From JAXGPF01 sp964650945 (GTDB lineage: Bacteria; Verrucomicrobiota; Kiritimatiellia; JAAZAB01), in contig CAZYXU010000004.1 of the NCBI GenBank assembly GCA_964650945.1, forward strand, positions 1 to 64,000: DNA of 64,000 nucleotides. The letters are read 5' to 3'. The notes under the pieces are model-generated. The model was not told where the DNA came from, made no database searches, and worked only from the letters and a program-made list of their open reading frames with translations. Position 1 is the stretch's first letter, and each line of letters begins with the position of its first letter. Of the stretch, positions 52,940-61,284 are shown piece after piece. A program made the translations under genes and the position numbers.

Positions 52940-53162
52940 CCTGAATCCGTGACAGGGGTTCGACAATATTTGCTCATTTAAAGACTTATGAATTTTGATT
53001 TAACACCAAAATAATGACATCCCATGATTCCAGAAAAAACCGCCCTTTGGGTGAGGTCATTATGCCGCATCTGCTTTGTTGGCAAGGGTTCCATGTATAA
53101 GCATACCCCATCACCCTTGCCGCCGCGCATCCGCGGCATACTGTCCTCATCACGGATTCAGG
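52940..53162. mobile_element. MITE-like element with 13-bp perfect terminal inverted repeats
   Basis: CCTGAATCCGTGA (52940-52952) and TCACGGATTCAGG (53150-53162) are exact inverted copies 223 bases apart, with no transposase frame between them. The right-hand 122 bases are copy B of the structured repeat. This fills most of the 331-base gap between the PAS-receiver gene and the protease gene. No target-site duplication is obvious next to the ends. Confidence 0.55.
53041..53162. repeat. Structured dispersed repeat, copy B (122 bp)
   Basis: Gap-free partner of 32061-32182. The long stem reads GGCAAGGGT (53081-53089) with ACCCTTGCC (53113-53121): compared with copy A, the innermost C-G pair is T-A here, so pairing is kept. 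The left stem CGCCC-TTT-GGGTG keeps pairing with one G-T. The third hairpin is GCCGCG-CATC-CGCGGC. Its end lies 17 bases before the protease start codon. Confidence 0.85.
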
Positions 53163-53179
53163 CGGGACAATCTGGCCCG

Positions 53180-54679
53180 ATGCCGGCAGGGCAATTGCCA
53201 CCCGCCGGTAGAGCGCGGTGGGGAATCTGCCTGGCAATCGCCTGGATCATTGGAACCGCTGGCCTGATGCGGGCGGCGCCCGCGGATGTGCCGGCCATCC
53301 CAACCAACCCTCCGGCGGCCATCACGGCGGCCGCCCTGGCGCCTGCCGCCGCGGCCGGGGCGTTGACGTATGTCATCCCGATTGAAGGCCCGATTGAAAA
53401 AGCCCTGCTTTATGTGATCCGCCGCGGAATGATGCAGGCGGAACAGCGCCAGGCAGCCGCCGTGGTTTTTGTCATGAACACTCCCGGCGGACAATTGGAC
53501 GCCACGGAGGAGATCGTCCGCCTGCTCCTTAAAACCCGCGTGCCCACCTACACGCTGGTGCAATCGCGCGCCTTGTCCGCGGGCGCCATCATTGCCATGG
53601 CCACCGACCGGATTTACATGACGCCCGGCAGCATCATCGGCGATGCCCTGCCGATCATGATCACGCCTTTCGGCGGCGTCCAGGAACTGCCGGAAGCCAT
53701 GCAGGAAAAGGCGGTTTCCGCCGTATCCGCCATGATCCGCTCCGCCGCCCAGCAAAAAGGCCATGACCCGCAACTGGCCGAGGCCATGGTGCGCCGTGAA
53801 TTGGAATTTAAAATCGGCGACCTCGTCATCAGCCCCGCCGGACAGCTCCTGACGCTCACCGACACCGAAGCCGCCCGCCCGGCCGGCGCACCAGGGCGGC
53901 CGCTGTTATCGCAGGGAACAGTCGGCGGCTTGACTGAGTTGCTCAAGCGCGAGGGCCGGGATGCGGCCGAGACCGTCACCCTGCAAGTGACGGCGGCGGA
54001 AAAAATCGCGCGCCTGATCGAATCTTTTTCCGTAATTCTGCTGGCCGCCGGCCTGCTGGGATTATATATTGAATTTAAAACCCCGGGATTCGGTCTGCCG
54101 GGGATCGCCGGCATCATTTGCCTGGCCTTGTTTTTTTGGGGCCACCATATCGCCGGCTTGTCCGGCATGGGCGAAATCCTGCTTTTCACGCTCGGCGTCG
54201 TTTGCCTGCTGGTGGAGATTTTTGTGACGCCCGGCTTCGGAATGCTCGGCGTCACCGGGATCCTGCTGGTATTGTTAGCCCTGTTTTCCGCCATGGCGCC
54301 CGGTCTGCCTGATTTCACCTGGCCTTCTGCGGTCAAAAACCTGCAAATCCCATTGCTGAAGGTTGCCGGCTCGGTGGTGCTGTGCGGGCTGGCCGCCTGG
54401 ATGCTGGGATCGCGCCTGCCGCATTCCCCGCTGTTCCGGCGCATCATGCTGCAAGCGGCCGACGACCGCCGCAGCGGTTACAGCGCCGGCCCCGACACCC
54501 GCCAATGGCTGGGGCAGACCGGCAATGCCCTGACGGCCTTGCGCCCGGCCGGCACGGGGGCTTTCGGGGAACACCATCTGGACATTGTGACGCGCGGAGA
54601 ATACCTGGCGGCCGGCACCCCGGTCAGGATTGTGGAAACCCACGGCGCCCGGATTGTTGTCGAGGAGGCTAAAGCGTAG
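53180..54679 (+). CDS. NfeD-type membrane-bound ClpP-class serine protease
   Basis: About 499 residues. Signal/anchor segment (ICLAIAWIIGTAGLM), then a ClpP-like protease domain with NTPGGQLDATEEI and the nucleophile Ser133 in RALSAGAIIAMA. Four or five membrane helices and a C-terminal OB-fold NfeD domain (about 440-495) follow. These proteases cut membrane-associated proteins such as stomatin-like partners. I chose 53180 because the open frame upstream reads through the dispersed repeat. The small NfeD gene follows after three bases. Confidence 0.88.
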   Translation: MPAGQLPPAGRARWGICLAIAWIIGTAGLMRAAPADVPAIPTNPPAAITAAALAPAAAAGALTYVIPIEGPIEKALLYVIRRGMMQAEQRQAAAVVFVMNTPGGQLDATEEIVRLLLKTRVPTYTLVQSRALSAGAIIAMATDRIYMTPGSIIGDALPIMITPFGGVQELPEAMQEKAVSAVSAMIRSAAQQKGHDPQLAEAMVRRELEFKIGDLVISPAGQLLTLTDTEAARPAGAPGRPLLSQGTVGGLTELLKREGRDAAETVTLQVTAAEKIARLIESFSVILLAAGLLGLYIEFKTPGFGLPGIAGIICLALFFWGHHIAGLSGMGEILLFTLGVVCLLVEIFVTPGFGMLGVTGILLVLLALFSAMAPGLPDFTWPSAVKNLQIPLLKVAGSVVLCGLAAWMLGSRLPHSPLFRRIMLQAADDRRSGYSAGPDTRQWLGQTGNALTALRPAGTGAFGEHHLDIVTRGEYLAAGTPVRIVETHGARIVVEEAKA

Positions 54680-54682
54680 ACT

Positions 54683-55159
54683 ATGCAAATTTTTATCCTG
54701 CTGCTGGCCGCCGGGCTGCTCTTGCTGGCCGCTGAAATCTTCCTGCCCGGCGGCATTTTAGGTATATTCGGGGGACTGGCCCTGGTGGGCGCGATTTTCG
54801 CCGGCTTCGCCGTCTTCGGCCCGCTCGCCGGCGCGTATATCGCCCTGGCGGTCATCCTCGGCGGCAGCGCCGGGATCGTCTTGTGGATTCGCTATTTCCC
54901 CCGCACCCGCGCGGGCCGCGCGCTGACCCTGTCGCATACCGAGTCTGAATACAAATCCGCCGATGGAGCGGCCTGGCGTGATTTGACCGGCAAAGCCGGC
55001 ACGGCGGTCACGGATTTGCGGCCAGCCGGCATCGCCCGGGTGGACAACCGCAATTTCGATGTGGTTGCGGAAGGGATGTTGATTGAACGCGGCAGCGCCA
55101 TCCACGTCATTAAAGTGGATGGCAACCGCATCGTCGTCCGCCAGGATGGCGGACAATAG
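54683..55159 (+). CDS. Small NfeD-family membrane protein
   Basis: 158 residues: two to three N-terminal membrane helices (IFILLLAAGLLLLAAEIFLP) and a C-terminal OB-fold (about 95-155; GKAGTAVTDLRPAG, NRIVVR). It lies directly after the NfeD protease gene and is probably its partner in a membrane quality-control complex. No stomatin/SPFH gene is visible. Confidence 0.85.
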   Translation: MQIFILLLAAGLLLLAAEIFLPGGILGIFGGLALVGAIFAGFAVFGPLAGAYIALAVILGGSAGIVLWIRYFPRTRAGRALTLSHTESEYKSADGAAWRDLTGKAGTAVTDLRPAGIARVDNRNFDVVAEGMLIERGSAIHVIKVDGNRIVVRQDGGQ

Positions 55160-55175
55160 TTTAATTTGTTCGGCT

Positions 55176-55205
55176 TTGACATCATGCGCATGGATATGCC
55201 ATAAT
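55176..55205 (+). promoter_or_regulatory. Sigma70-like promoter of the HEAT-repeat gene
   Basis: Perfect TTGACA (55176-55181), an 18-base spacer and CATAAT (55200-55205), with the start codon 30 bases downstream. Confidence 0.65.
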
Positions 55206-55234
55206 TCCCCTTTTAGATTCACAGGAGAAATTAT

Positions 55235-56896
55235 ATGCAGCGTTTCCCCCAGGTTGGAATTAGAATCAGAATTAAATGGCTGGCCTTTTTGTTGCTCGGC
55301 AATTTGGCGCTGGGAATAGCCGCCGATGAAACCACGGACCTGCTTCAGGCCCGGATTGCCGCCTTGCAGAGCCCCGACTTGCCCAGCAACCGTTATGCCA
55401 TGGCGGAATTGGTAAAAATTGGCCCGCCAGCGGTGGCGGCGCTGATTCCCTGTCTGCAAAACGGCAATCAACTGACCCGGCTTTCCGCCGCCGAGGCGCT
55501 GGGATTGATCGGCGACCCGCGCGCGGTGGAACCATTGCTAACCATGTTCAACAGCGATAATTATGCCGGACGCTGGGCGGCGGCGGAAGCCTTGGGGCGC
55601 CTCCGCGACCCCCGCGCCGTAACCCCTTTAATTGAAGGATTGCGCGACGCCACGGACAATCTGCGCGGCGCGATTGTCACGGCGTTGAATCAAATCGGCG
55701 ACCCGCGCGCCGTCCCCCCCCTGGTGGAATTCCTCAAGGATGAAAATCCGGATACGCGCATGGCGGCCGTCCGGGTAGTCGGACGATTGGGCGGGCCGGA
55801 AGTCGCCCCCGCCCTGATTCCCTGCCTGAATGACGCCAATCCCGCGGTGCGCATGAACGCCGCCGAGGCGCTGGGCCGGCTGGGCGCCAATGCAGCCGTG
55901 GACCCGCTGATTCAGATGCTGGGCGATGACCAGGCCGGTGTGCGCCTGGCGGCGGCTGCCGCCCTGGGTAAAATCGGCGACCCGCGCGCCGTCCCCCCGC
56001 TGGTGGAAGCACTGCAGCCGCATGATGCCGAACAGCGGATTGTGGCCGCCCAAAACCTCGGCCTTTTGCGCGACGCCGGCAGCGTCCAGCCCCTGATTGC
56101 CCTGTTGCGCGACGAGCGCGCGGAAGTTCAGGCCGCCGCCGCCGCCGCCTTGACCCAGATTGGCGCGGTTGCGGTTCCGGACTTGATCGTTTGCCTCGGC
56201 GACTATACCCCGCGCATCTGCGCCACTGCCGCGCAGATTCTCGGGCAAGTCGGCAGCCAGGATGCCCGTGATCCGATGATCCCGCTGCTCAAGCATACGG
56301 ATACCGGCGTGCGCCAGGCGGCGGCTGCCGCCCTGACCCGCCTGGGTTATGCGCCGGATTTGCTGGACGATCAACTGACCTTTTACATTGCCGGCGCCAA
56401 TTGGAAGGCCATTCTGGACGCCGGCGCGCCGGCGTTTGAGCTCTTGATCGGGCGGCTGCAAAGCGAAAACTCCACCGATCGCATCCTGGCGCTGGCGGCC
56501 ATGGAAAATATCGGCCGCAGCAATATCGCACCGCTGGTTGACGCCTTGCGCTACACCAATGCATCCGTCCGGATTTTCGCGGCCGAGGCCCTGGGCAAAA
56601 TCGGCAACGAGCAAGCCATCGAACCGCTGACCGCGCTGCAAAATGACGATAACGAATACGTGCGTAAATACGCCGCGCGCGCCCTGAACCAGCTCGGCCG
56701 CCAAGTCCCCATCCCCGAGCCCGCGCCACTGCAGATCGAGCGCCCGGCGGCCGCCGCGGCCGAAGCCGCAGCCGCTGCCGCCGCTGATGGAACTGCGGTT
56801 ACCGGCGGCAACGGGGCGGAAACCAACGCCCCGGCCGCGGAGACTGCCGCGCCGACCAACAGCGTTTTGGGCGACATCCCCCTGTTGACATTTTGA
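55235..56896 (+). CDS. Secreted HEAT/PBS-lyase-type repeat protein
   Basis: 553 residues. Signal peptide to about 29 (LLGNLALGIAA). Then about 14 helical repeats of roughly 31 residues with the pattern AAEALG-IGDPRAV-PLIE, as in phycobilin-lyase-type HEAT proteins. An Ala/Glu-rich tail ends in DIPLLTF. It is a protein-binding scaffold in the periplasm. AGGAG lies seven bases before the ATG. Some repeats are near identical at DNA level. The stop overlaps the next start (TGATG). Confidence 0.9.
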   Translation: MQRFPQVGIRIRIKWLAFLLLGNLALGIAADETTDLLQARIAALQSPDLPSNRYAMAELVKIGPPAVAALIPCLQNGNQLTRLSAAEALGLIGDPRAVEPLLTMFNSDNYAGRWAAAEALGRLRDPRAVTPLIEGLRDATDNLRGAIVTALNQIGDPRAVPPLVEFLKDENPDTRMAAVRVVGRLGGPEVAPALIPCLNDANPAVRMNAAEALGRLGANAAVDPLIQMLGDDQAGVRLAAAAALGKIGDPRAVPPLVEALQPHDAEQRIVAAQNLGLLRDAGSVQPLIALLRDERAEVQAAAAAALTQIGAVAVPDLIVCLGDYTPRICATAAQILGQVGSQDARDPMIPLLKHTDTGVRQAAAAALTRLGYAPDLLDDQLTFYIAGANWKAILDAGAPAFELLIGRLQSENSTDRILALAAMENIGRSNIAPLVDALRYTNASVRIFAAEALGKIGNEQAIEPLTALQNDDNEYVRKYAARALNQLGRQVPIPEPAPLQIERPAAAAAEAAAAAAADGTAVTGGNGAETNAPAAETAAPTNSVLGDIPLLTF

Positions 56897-58092
56897 TGCA
56901 CAGCCAACATTTTTCCCGGGCATGGGCGTTGGCCGCACTCTTCCCGCTGCTGGTCACCAACACTCCGGCCGTCACTTTACAGCGGGTGGAAGGACCGTTC
57001 GTCTTGCCGGCGGATGCCAGCCTGCCGGCGGAAACCCTGATCATCGCCGAAAGCGTCGAAATCAACGGGCAGGCGGTTGACGATGCATTTTTCCTGGCGA
57101 TCGGCGCCGGCGCCCTGCGGCAGCCGCCCGGCGCCGGCCGCATCAAATTGCAGGGCGAGTTCCGGAACGACGTCTGGGCGTGGGGCCGGCACATCAACCT
57201 GGCCGGGGTCATCCATGATCATGCCCGCCTGGCCGGCACCAGCGTCGCCATTCACGGCCAGGTCCAAGGCAACGCCCTGGTGGCCGCAAATAATGTCCAC
57301 CTGGCGCGTTCGTCCGTGCTGGCGGCCGGCGCGCATATTTTCGGCGAAAATGTGATCTGCGAAGGCGCGGTGACCGGCGGACTGACGATTGTCGGCGGCA
57401 ACGTCACGCTAGCGGGACATTGCGGCGGCAACGTCGAGGTTAAAGCCCGGGACCTGGTGATTTTGCCCGGCGCGGTGATTGACGGCGACCTGGATTACTG
57501 GACGCCGAAAACCGTGATCGTGCCGGAGCACGCCGCCGTCAAAGGCCGGTTCCGCAGACTTCAATCGCCGGCCGGCAAACCGGCGGGCAAAATCATTGCG
57601 GCGCTGCCCCTGGCCATCTGGGGATTTCTCAGTTCCTTGTGCGCGGGCGCGTTGCTGGTGCTGTGCTGCCCCGTGCTGGCGGCCGGCGCGGGACTGGCCG
57701 CCCGCCATACGCCCGGCCGCAGCCTGATGTCCGGATTGCTTTTACTGGCGGTCGCGCCGGCGCTGATCCTGCTGCTGATGCTGAGCGTCATCGGCCTGCC
57801 GGCGGGGCTGATCCTGGGCGCATTAACCGTCATGCTCGTCTACCTGGGGAAGATCGTCCTGGCGATCGCGCTGGGCTTACTCTTGCTGCGCCCGCCCGCG
57901 CAGTTAACCCGCCGCGCGCTGATCAACCGCCTGGCATTGGGACTGCTGGTGCTGCACGCCGCCGCCTTCCCCGTATCCGGCCTGCCGGTCTGGATGCTTG
58001 CCGCCACATTGGGCGCCGGCGCCCTGCTGCGCGCCAAGAGCCTGCAAATTATTTCTGCAACATCATGCGCCAACAAGCCAGACGGTCTGTAA
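56896..58092 (+). CDS. Bactofilin-like polymer-forming membrane protein
   Basis: About 398 residues. A signal peptide (ALAALFPLLVTNTPA) is followed by an Ala/Gly/Val-rich beta-helix of bactofilin type at about 50-210 (LAGTSVAIHGQVQGNALVAA, EGAVTGGLTIVGGNVTLAG). Three to four membrane helices follow at about 235-370. This fits the family of membrane proteins with an exported polymer-forming domain, possibly a cell-envelope scaffold. Coupled to the HEAT-repeat gene. Its last 30 bases overlap the convergent GH13 gene. Confidence 0.82.
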   Translation: MHSQHFSRAWALAALFPLLVTNTPAVTLQRVEGPFVLPADASLPAETLIIAESVEINGQAVDDAFFLAIGAGALRQPPGAGRIKLQGEFRNDVWAWGRHINLAGVIHDHARLAGTSVAIHGQVQGNALVAANNVHLARSSVLAAGAHIFGENVICEGAVTGGLTIVGGNVTLAGHCGGNVEVKARDLVILPGAVIDGDLDYWTPKTVIVPEHAAVKGRFRRLQSPAGKPAGKIIAALPLAIWGFLSSLCAGALLVLCCPVLAAGAGLAARHTPGRSLMSGLLLLAVAPALILLLMLSVIGLPAGLILGALTVMLVYLGKIVLAIALGLLLLRPPAQLTRRALINRLALGLLVLHAAAFPVSGLPVWMLAATLGAGALLRAKSLQIISATSCANKPDGL

Positions 58093-59805
58093 TGGCCGCA
58101 ACTGCCAGCCGCCGGCGGGGTGCGTTTGCCGGGAGATGAGATCGCGGCATTTGCCCGCGCCCAATCCGGCATCCGCCAGCCAGGCCGCATCCAGCGTCAC
58201 CGGGTCGGCGCCGAGATTGCTGGCGGCCAGGATTATTTCTCCGCCGGCCGGCGCCGTGCGCAGGACTGCAAAAACCCGCGGCCCGTAATCCAATACGCGC
58301 TGGGAACCGCGCGGGTCAAACGCCGGTTGGCGGCTGCGGATGCGCAGGAGCCGCAGGATGGCATGGAAGGCGCGGCTGGGCAGTGAATGATGATCCGCCA
58401 GGGCCGGCTCAAGTTCCGGCAGGCTGAATTTGCGGCGGTTGATGGCGCGCGCCTGACCGGTGGCGCGCACGCCCTCCAGATTATTGCGGTCGGCGAGCAA
58501 ACTGTTGAAATACACCGCCGGCACGCCCTGCAATTCCAGCATGACCGTCTGGGAGCAGATAAACCGGGCCAACTGCCGTTCCTCATCAGCGGCGCCGGGT
58601 TCGGCGAGTGCGTCAAAATAGGTGATGTTCAACTCGTAGGGAACATCCTGTCCGGCCGGCGTCCGGCGGGTGGAAACCTGACCGCCCCGCCGGCGCACGT
58701 CTTCAACCAGTTTGTCAATCTCCGCCGGCGGCAATAAATCCTGCAGCGGGCGCACGCCGATGCCGTCATGCGAGGCGGTGAAATTCAGGAAAACGCATCC
58801 GGGGGGCGGCGGCGCGAGGGCGGCGGCCCAGGCGGACAAATGGCGGGCATCGCCGGCCAGCAGGGCGTGCAGCAGGAGCGGCGGCAGCGCAAATTGGTAG
58901 ACCAGATGGGCTTCGTCCCCGGCGCCGAAATAACTGATGTTTTCCGCATGCGGCACGTTAGTCTCGGTCAGCAACCGCGCCCGCGGCGCGGCCAGGTCCA
59001 GCAGGTCGCGGAATAACTTGACCACCGCATGGGTTTCCGGCAGGTGGATGCAGGACGTGCCGGGCTTTTTCCAGAGATAGGCGATGGCGTCCAAACGGAT
59101 GATAGCGGCGCCCATGCTGATGTAAAACAACAGCAAATCCAGAAATTCAAACAGGACATCCGGATTGGCGAAATTCAAGTCAAGCTGGTCGGCGCTGAAA
59201 GTTGTCCAGAGATGCTTCGGCCCGTGGCGGGTCTGCGCGGGGGTCAGCAGCGGCAGCGAACGCGGGCGGACGACCTGGCCGTAATCGGCCCCGGAATCGG
59301 CCTCGATGAAATAGCGGCAGGCCGGCGCCACCCCGGCGGTATAGTCCTGGAACCAGCCGCTTTGGCGCGAAACGTGGTTGAGCACCAGGTCGAACATTAA
59401 TTGAAAATGCTCGCTCAGGCGGCGGACATCGTCCCAGCCGCCCAGCTCCGGATTGACCTGGCGGTAATGGATGACGGAAAAACCGTCATCGGACGAATAA
59501 GGGAAAAACGGCAGAAGATGGATGGTCCGGAAGGCGCGGACAAAATGCCGGTCGGCGAATTTTTTCAGAATGCGCAAGGGCGGTGCGCCGGGCGCGCGCA
59601 GGACATCGGCATAGGCGATCAGGACGGCATCGCGCTGGTCCGGGCCGGCGTCCGCCGGCGCCGCGCCCGCCGGGCCGACGCCGTAACGGCCGGGCAGCAT
59701 GGCAAACCGCGCCAGGCAGGCGTCGGCCCGGTCGCCATAAAGTTGCCCCAAACGCCGCCGGACATGCGCCAGCGCCTGGTGAAAAAACGCGGGGTTATTG
59801 ATCAT
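58063..59805 (-). CDS. GH13_18 phosphorylase (probably glucosylglycerate-type)
   Basis: 580 residues with the sucrose-phosphorylase fold: IHLLPFFPYSSDDGFSV, VLNHVSRQSGWF, nucleophile Asp239 in IIRLDAIAYLWK, acid/base Glu281 in LLTETNVPH, and ASHDGIGVRP. It reversibly splits an alpha-glucoside with phosphate to glucose 1-phosphate. Subfamily 18 includes sucrose, sucrose-6-phosphate and glucosylglycerate phosphorylases; the nearby glucosyl-3-phosphoglycerate synthase favours glucosylglycerate. Six bases after the GT4 gene, same operon. Confidence 0.88.
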   Translation of the reverse strand: MINNPAFFHQALAHVRRRLGQLYGDRADACLARFAMLPGRYGVGPAGAAPADAGPDQRDAVLIAYADVLRAPGAPPLRILKKFADRHFVRAFRTIHLLPFFPYSSDDGFSVIHYRQVNPELGGWDDVRRLSEHFQLMFDLVLNHVSRQSGWFQDYTAGVAPACRYFIEADSGADYGQVVRPRSLPLLTPAQTRHGPKHLWTTFSADQLDLNFANPDVLFEFLDLLLFYISMGAAIIRLDAIAYLWKKPGTSCIHLPETHAVVKLFRDLLDLAAPRARLLTETNVPHAENISYFGAGDEAHLVYQFALPPLLLHALLAGDARHLSAWAAALAPPPPGCVFLNFTASHDGIGVRPLQDLLPPAEIDKLVEDVRRRGGQVSTRRTPAGQDVPYELNITYFDALAEPGAADEERQLARFICSQTVMLELQGVPAVYFNSLLADRNNLEGVRATGQARAINRRKFSLPELEPALADHHSLPSRAFHAILRLLRIRSRQPAFDPRGSQRVLDYGPRVFAVLRTAPAGGEIILAASNLGADPVTLDAAWLADAGLGAGKCRDLISRQTHPAGGWQLRPLQTVWLVGA

Positions 59806-59811
59806 GGCGGG

Positions 59812-61071
59812 TTAATCCAGGCCGCGGACATTGGTAATCAGGGTGCGCAGGCTGCGGCGCAACACGTCAAAGCTGTAATGCCGGGCGGCCACGGCGTAAT
59901 TATGCTCGGCAATCGCCTGGCGGTAAGCGGGATTTTCCAACAGCCGTCGGACTTCCGCGACCACCTCCGCGGTCAGAAACCCCTCCATCACCGGCAGTTT
60001 AAAGCCGCGCGGTTCGATGTCGCGGCCGAAAATGGCGTAGCGATTGACCAATACCGGCTTCTTGAAATAGATCGCCTCGAGCAGCGCATTGCCGAAACCT
60101 TCGTAAATGCTGGGATAAGTGATCAGGTCGGCATGCGGATAAATATCCCAGAGCGTATACATCTTTTTGCCGATGCCGTTCAACTGCCGGATATCGCTGA
60201 CGCGCGTGGCGAAAAACCGCAGGTCCACGCCGGTCTGGCGGGCGTATTCCGCCAGCATGTTGTGGTATTCGTAACCTTCGTCGCCGGCCTCATGCGTGAC
60301 CACCAGCTTGTAGCGGGGGTTGTTCAGCATTTTCACCAGGGTGATGGCATGCTCAATGCCCTTGCGCGGCACGATGCGCGTGGGCTGCAGGATCAGGACG
60401 TCGCCGGGTAGCAGCCCCATTTCCGCGCGCAAATCGGTGGTGTAGGCATCCGCCGGCGCGGGCGGATTGGCGAAATCCAGCACGTTGGGGATCAGAATGG
60501 ATGAGACGGCCTTGCGGCGCGCCAACTCCTCCTGGGCCGCATAGTTGATCACCACATGCTGCAAGGTTGGATCGCGCGGCGGGAAACACATATCGAGGTA
60601 ATCCGGAGCGGCATTGACGGCATAGCGGTTGCGTTCCCAGTAAAAATCGTGGTGATGCGCGATGGCCGGCAGCGTGGTCTCCGCCAGCAATTCCGTGATG
60701 GCCAGGCCGAGCGGCAGGTGCATGGGAATGCTGACCGCGTTTTCCAGGATTAAAATGTCAATTTCATAACGCCGGATGAATTCCCGCAGGGTTTGCTTCA
60801 GGTAGGCGGCCAGGACGTGGATGCGTTCGGTGACCAGCGGCGGCCGGGATTTCCGCCCCCAGATTTGCCCGTTAATCCAGGCGTTTTCCGGATGCGAAAA
60901 CATGGCCTCCGGCACGCACAGGCTGACGGCGTCGGGATGATCCAGCCGGCCGGCGTACCAGAAACAGCGATGCTGGGACTCCTCCAGCATTTGCGCCCAC
61001 TTCAAGGCCTCGAGCGAAACGCCATCGGTGCCGGCAAAACGCGTTGAGATGAACCCGATATTTTCAGACAT
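59812..61071 (-). CDS. GT4-family glycosyltransferase
   Basis: 419 residues, GT-B fold. N-terminal FISTRFAGTDGVSLEALKWA (acceptor side). The nucleotide-sugar side has PTRIVPRKGIEHAI and the E-x7-E motif YEGFGNALLEAIYF. GT4 enzymes of this type beside gpgS can make mannosylglucosylglycerate; that is inference from context. Cytoplasmic. First gene of a minus-strand operon with the GH13 phosphorylase. Confidence 0.85.
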   Translation of the reverse strand: MSENIGFISTRFAGTDGVSLEALKWAQMLEESQHRCFWYAGRLDHPDAVSLCVPEAMFSHPENAWINGQIWGRKSRPPLVTERIHVLAAYLKQTLREFIRRYEIDILILENAVSIPMHLPLGLAITELLAETTLPAIAHHHDFYWERNRYAVNAAPDYLDMCFPPRDPTLQHVVINYAAQEELARRKAVSSILIPNVLDFANPPAPADAYTTDLRAEMGLLPGDVLILQPTRIVPRKGIEHAITLVKMLNNPRYKLVVTHEAGDEGYEYHNMLAEYARQTGVDLRFFATRVSDIRQLNGIGKKMYTLWDIYPHADLITYPSIYEGFGNALLEAIYFKKPVLVNRYAIFGRDIEPRGFKLPVMEGFLTAEVVAEVRRLLENPAYRQAIAEHNYAVAARHYSFDVLRRSLRTLITNVRGLD

Positions 61072-61284
61072 GATGCGCAGCCTTGATCCGCGTGAGAATG
61101 TTCATAAAATATCTGGACACCGCCATTAATCTTTTTTATTATGTATCAACTGAAACCAACCCGCAAGGTTTTTTGCGCCAACCAGCAATTTTAACTGTTT
61201 CTGTAAAACCACGGACCCGCCCGCACCGGACGGGGGCCCGCCGGGAAAAATGCAAAACACCGCGCCAGCACAACGGATATCCGC
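61072..61284. promoter_or_regulatory. Divergent promoter region of the glucosylglycerate cluster
   Basis: The 213-base gap separates two divergent operons. Its centre is AT-rich. On the minus strand CATAAT lies 17 bases after a weak TTGCGG, a candidate promoter for the GT4-GH13 operon with a long leader. No convincing -35/-10 pair is seen for the plus strand. Confidence 0.35.

Noticed and set aside
53024..53179. Upstream extension of the NfeD protease gene
   Set aside because: The added residues translate the dispersed repeat and do not form a signal peptide; the start at 53180 does.
55235..56700. Regular repeats that could suggest a CRISPR or minisatellite
   Set aside because: They are in-frame HEAT units of about 93 bases within a coding sequence, with no spacer structure.
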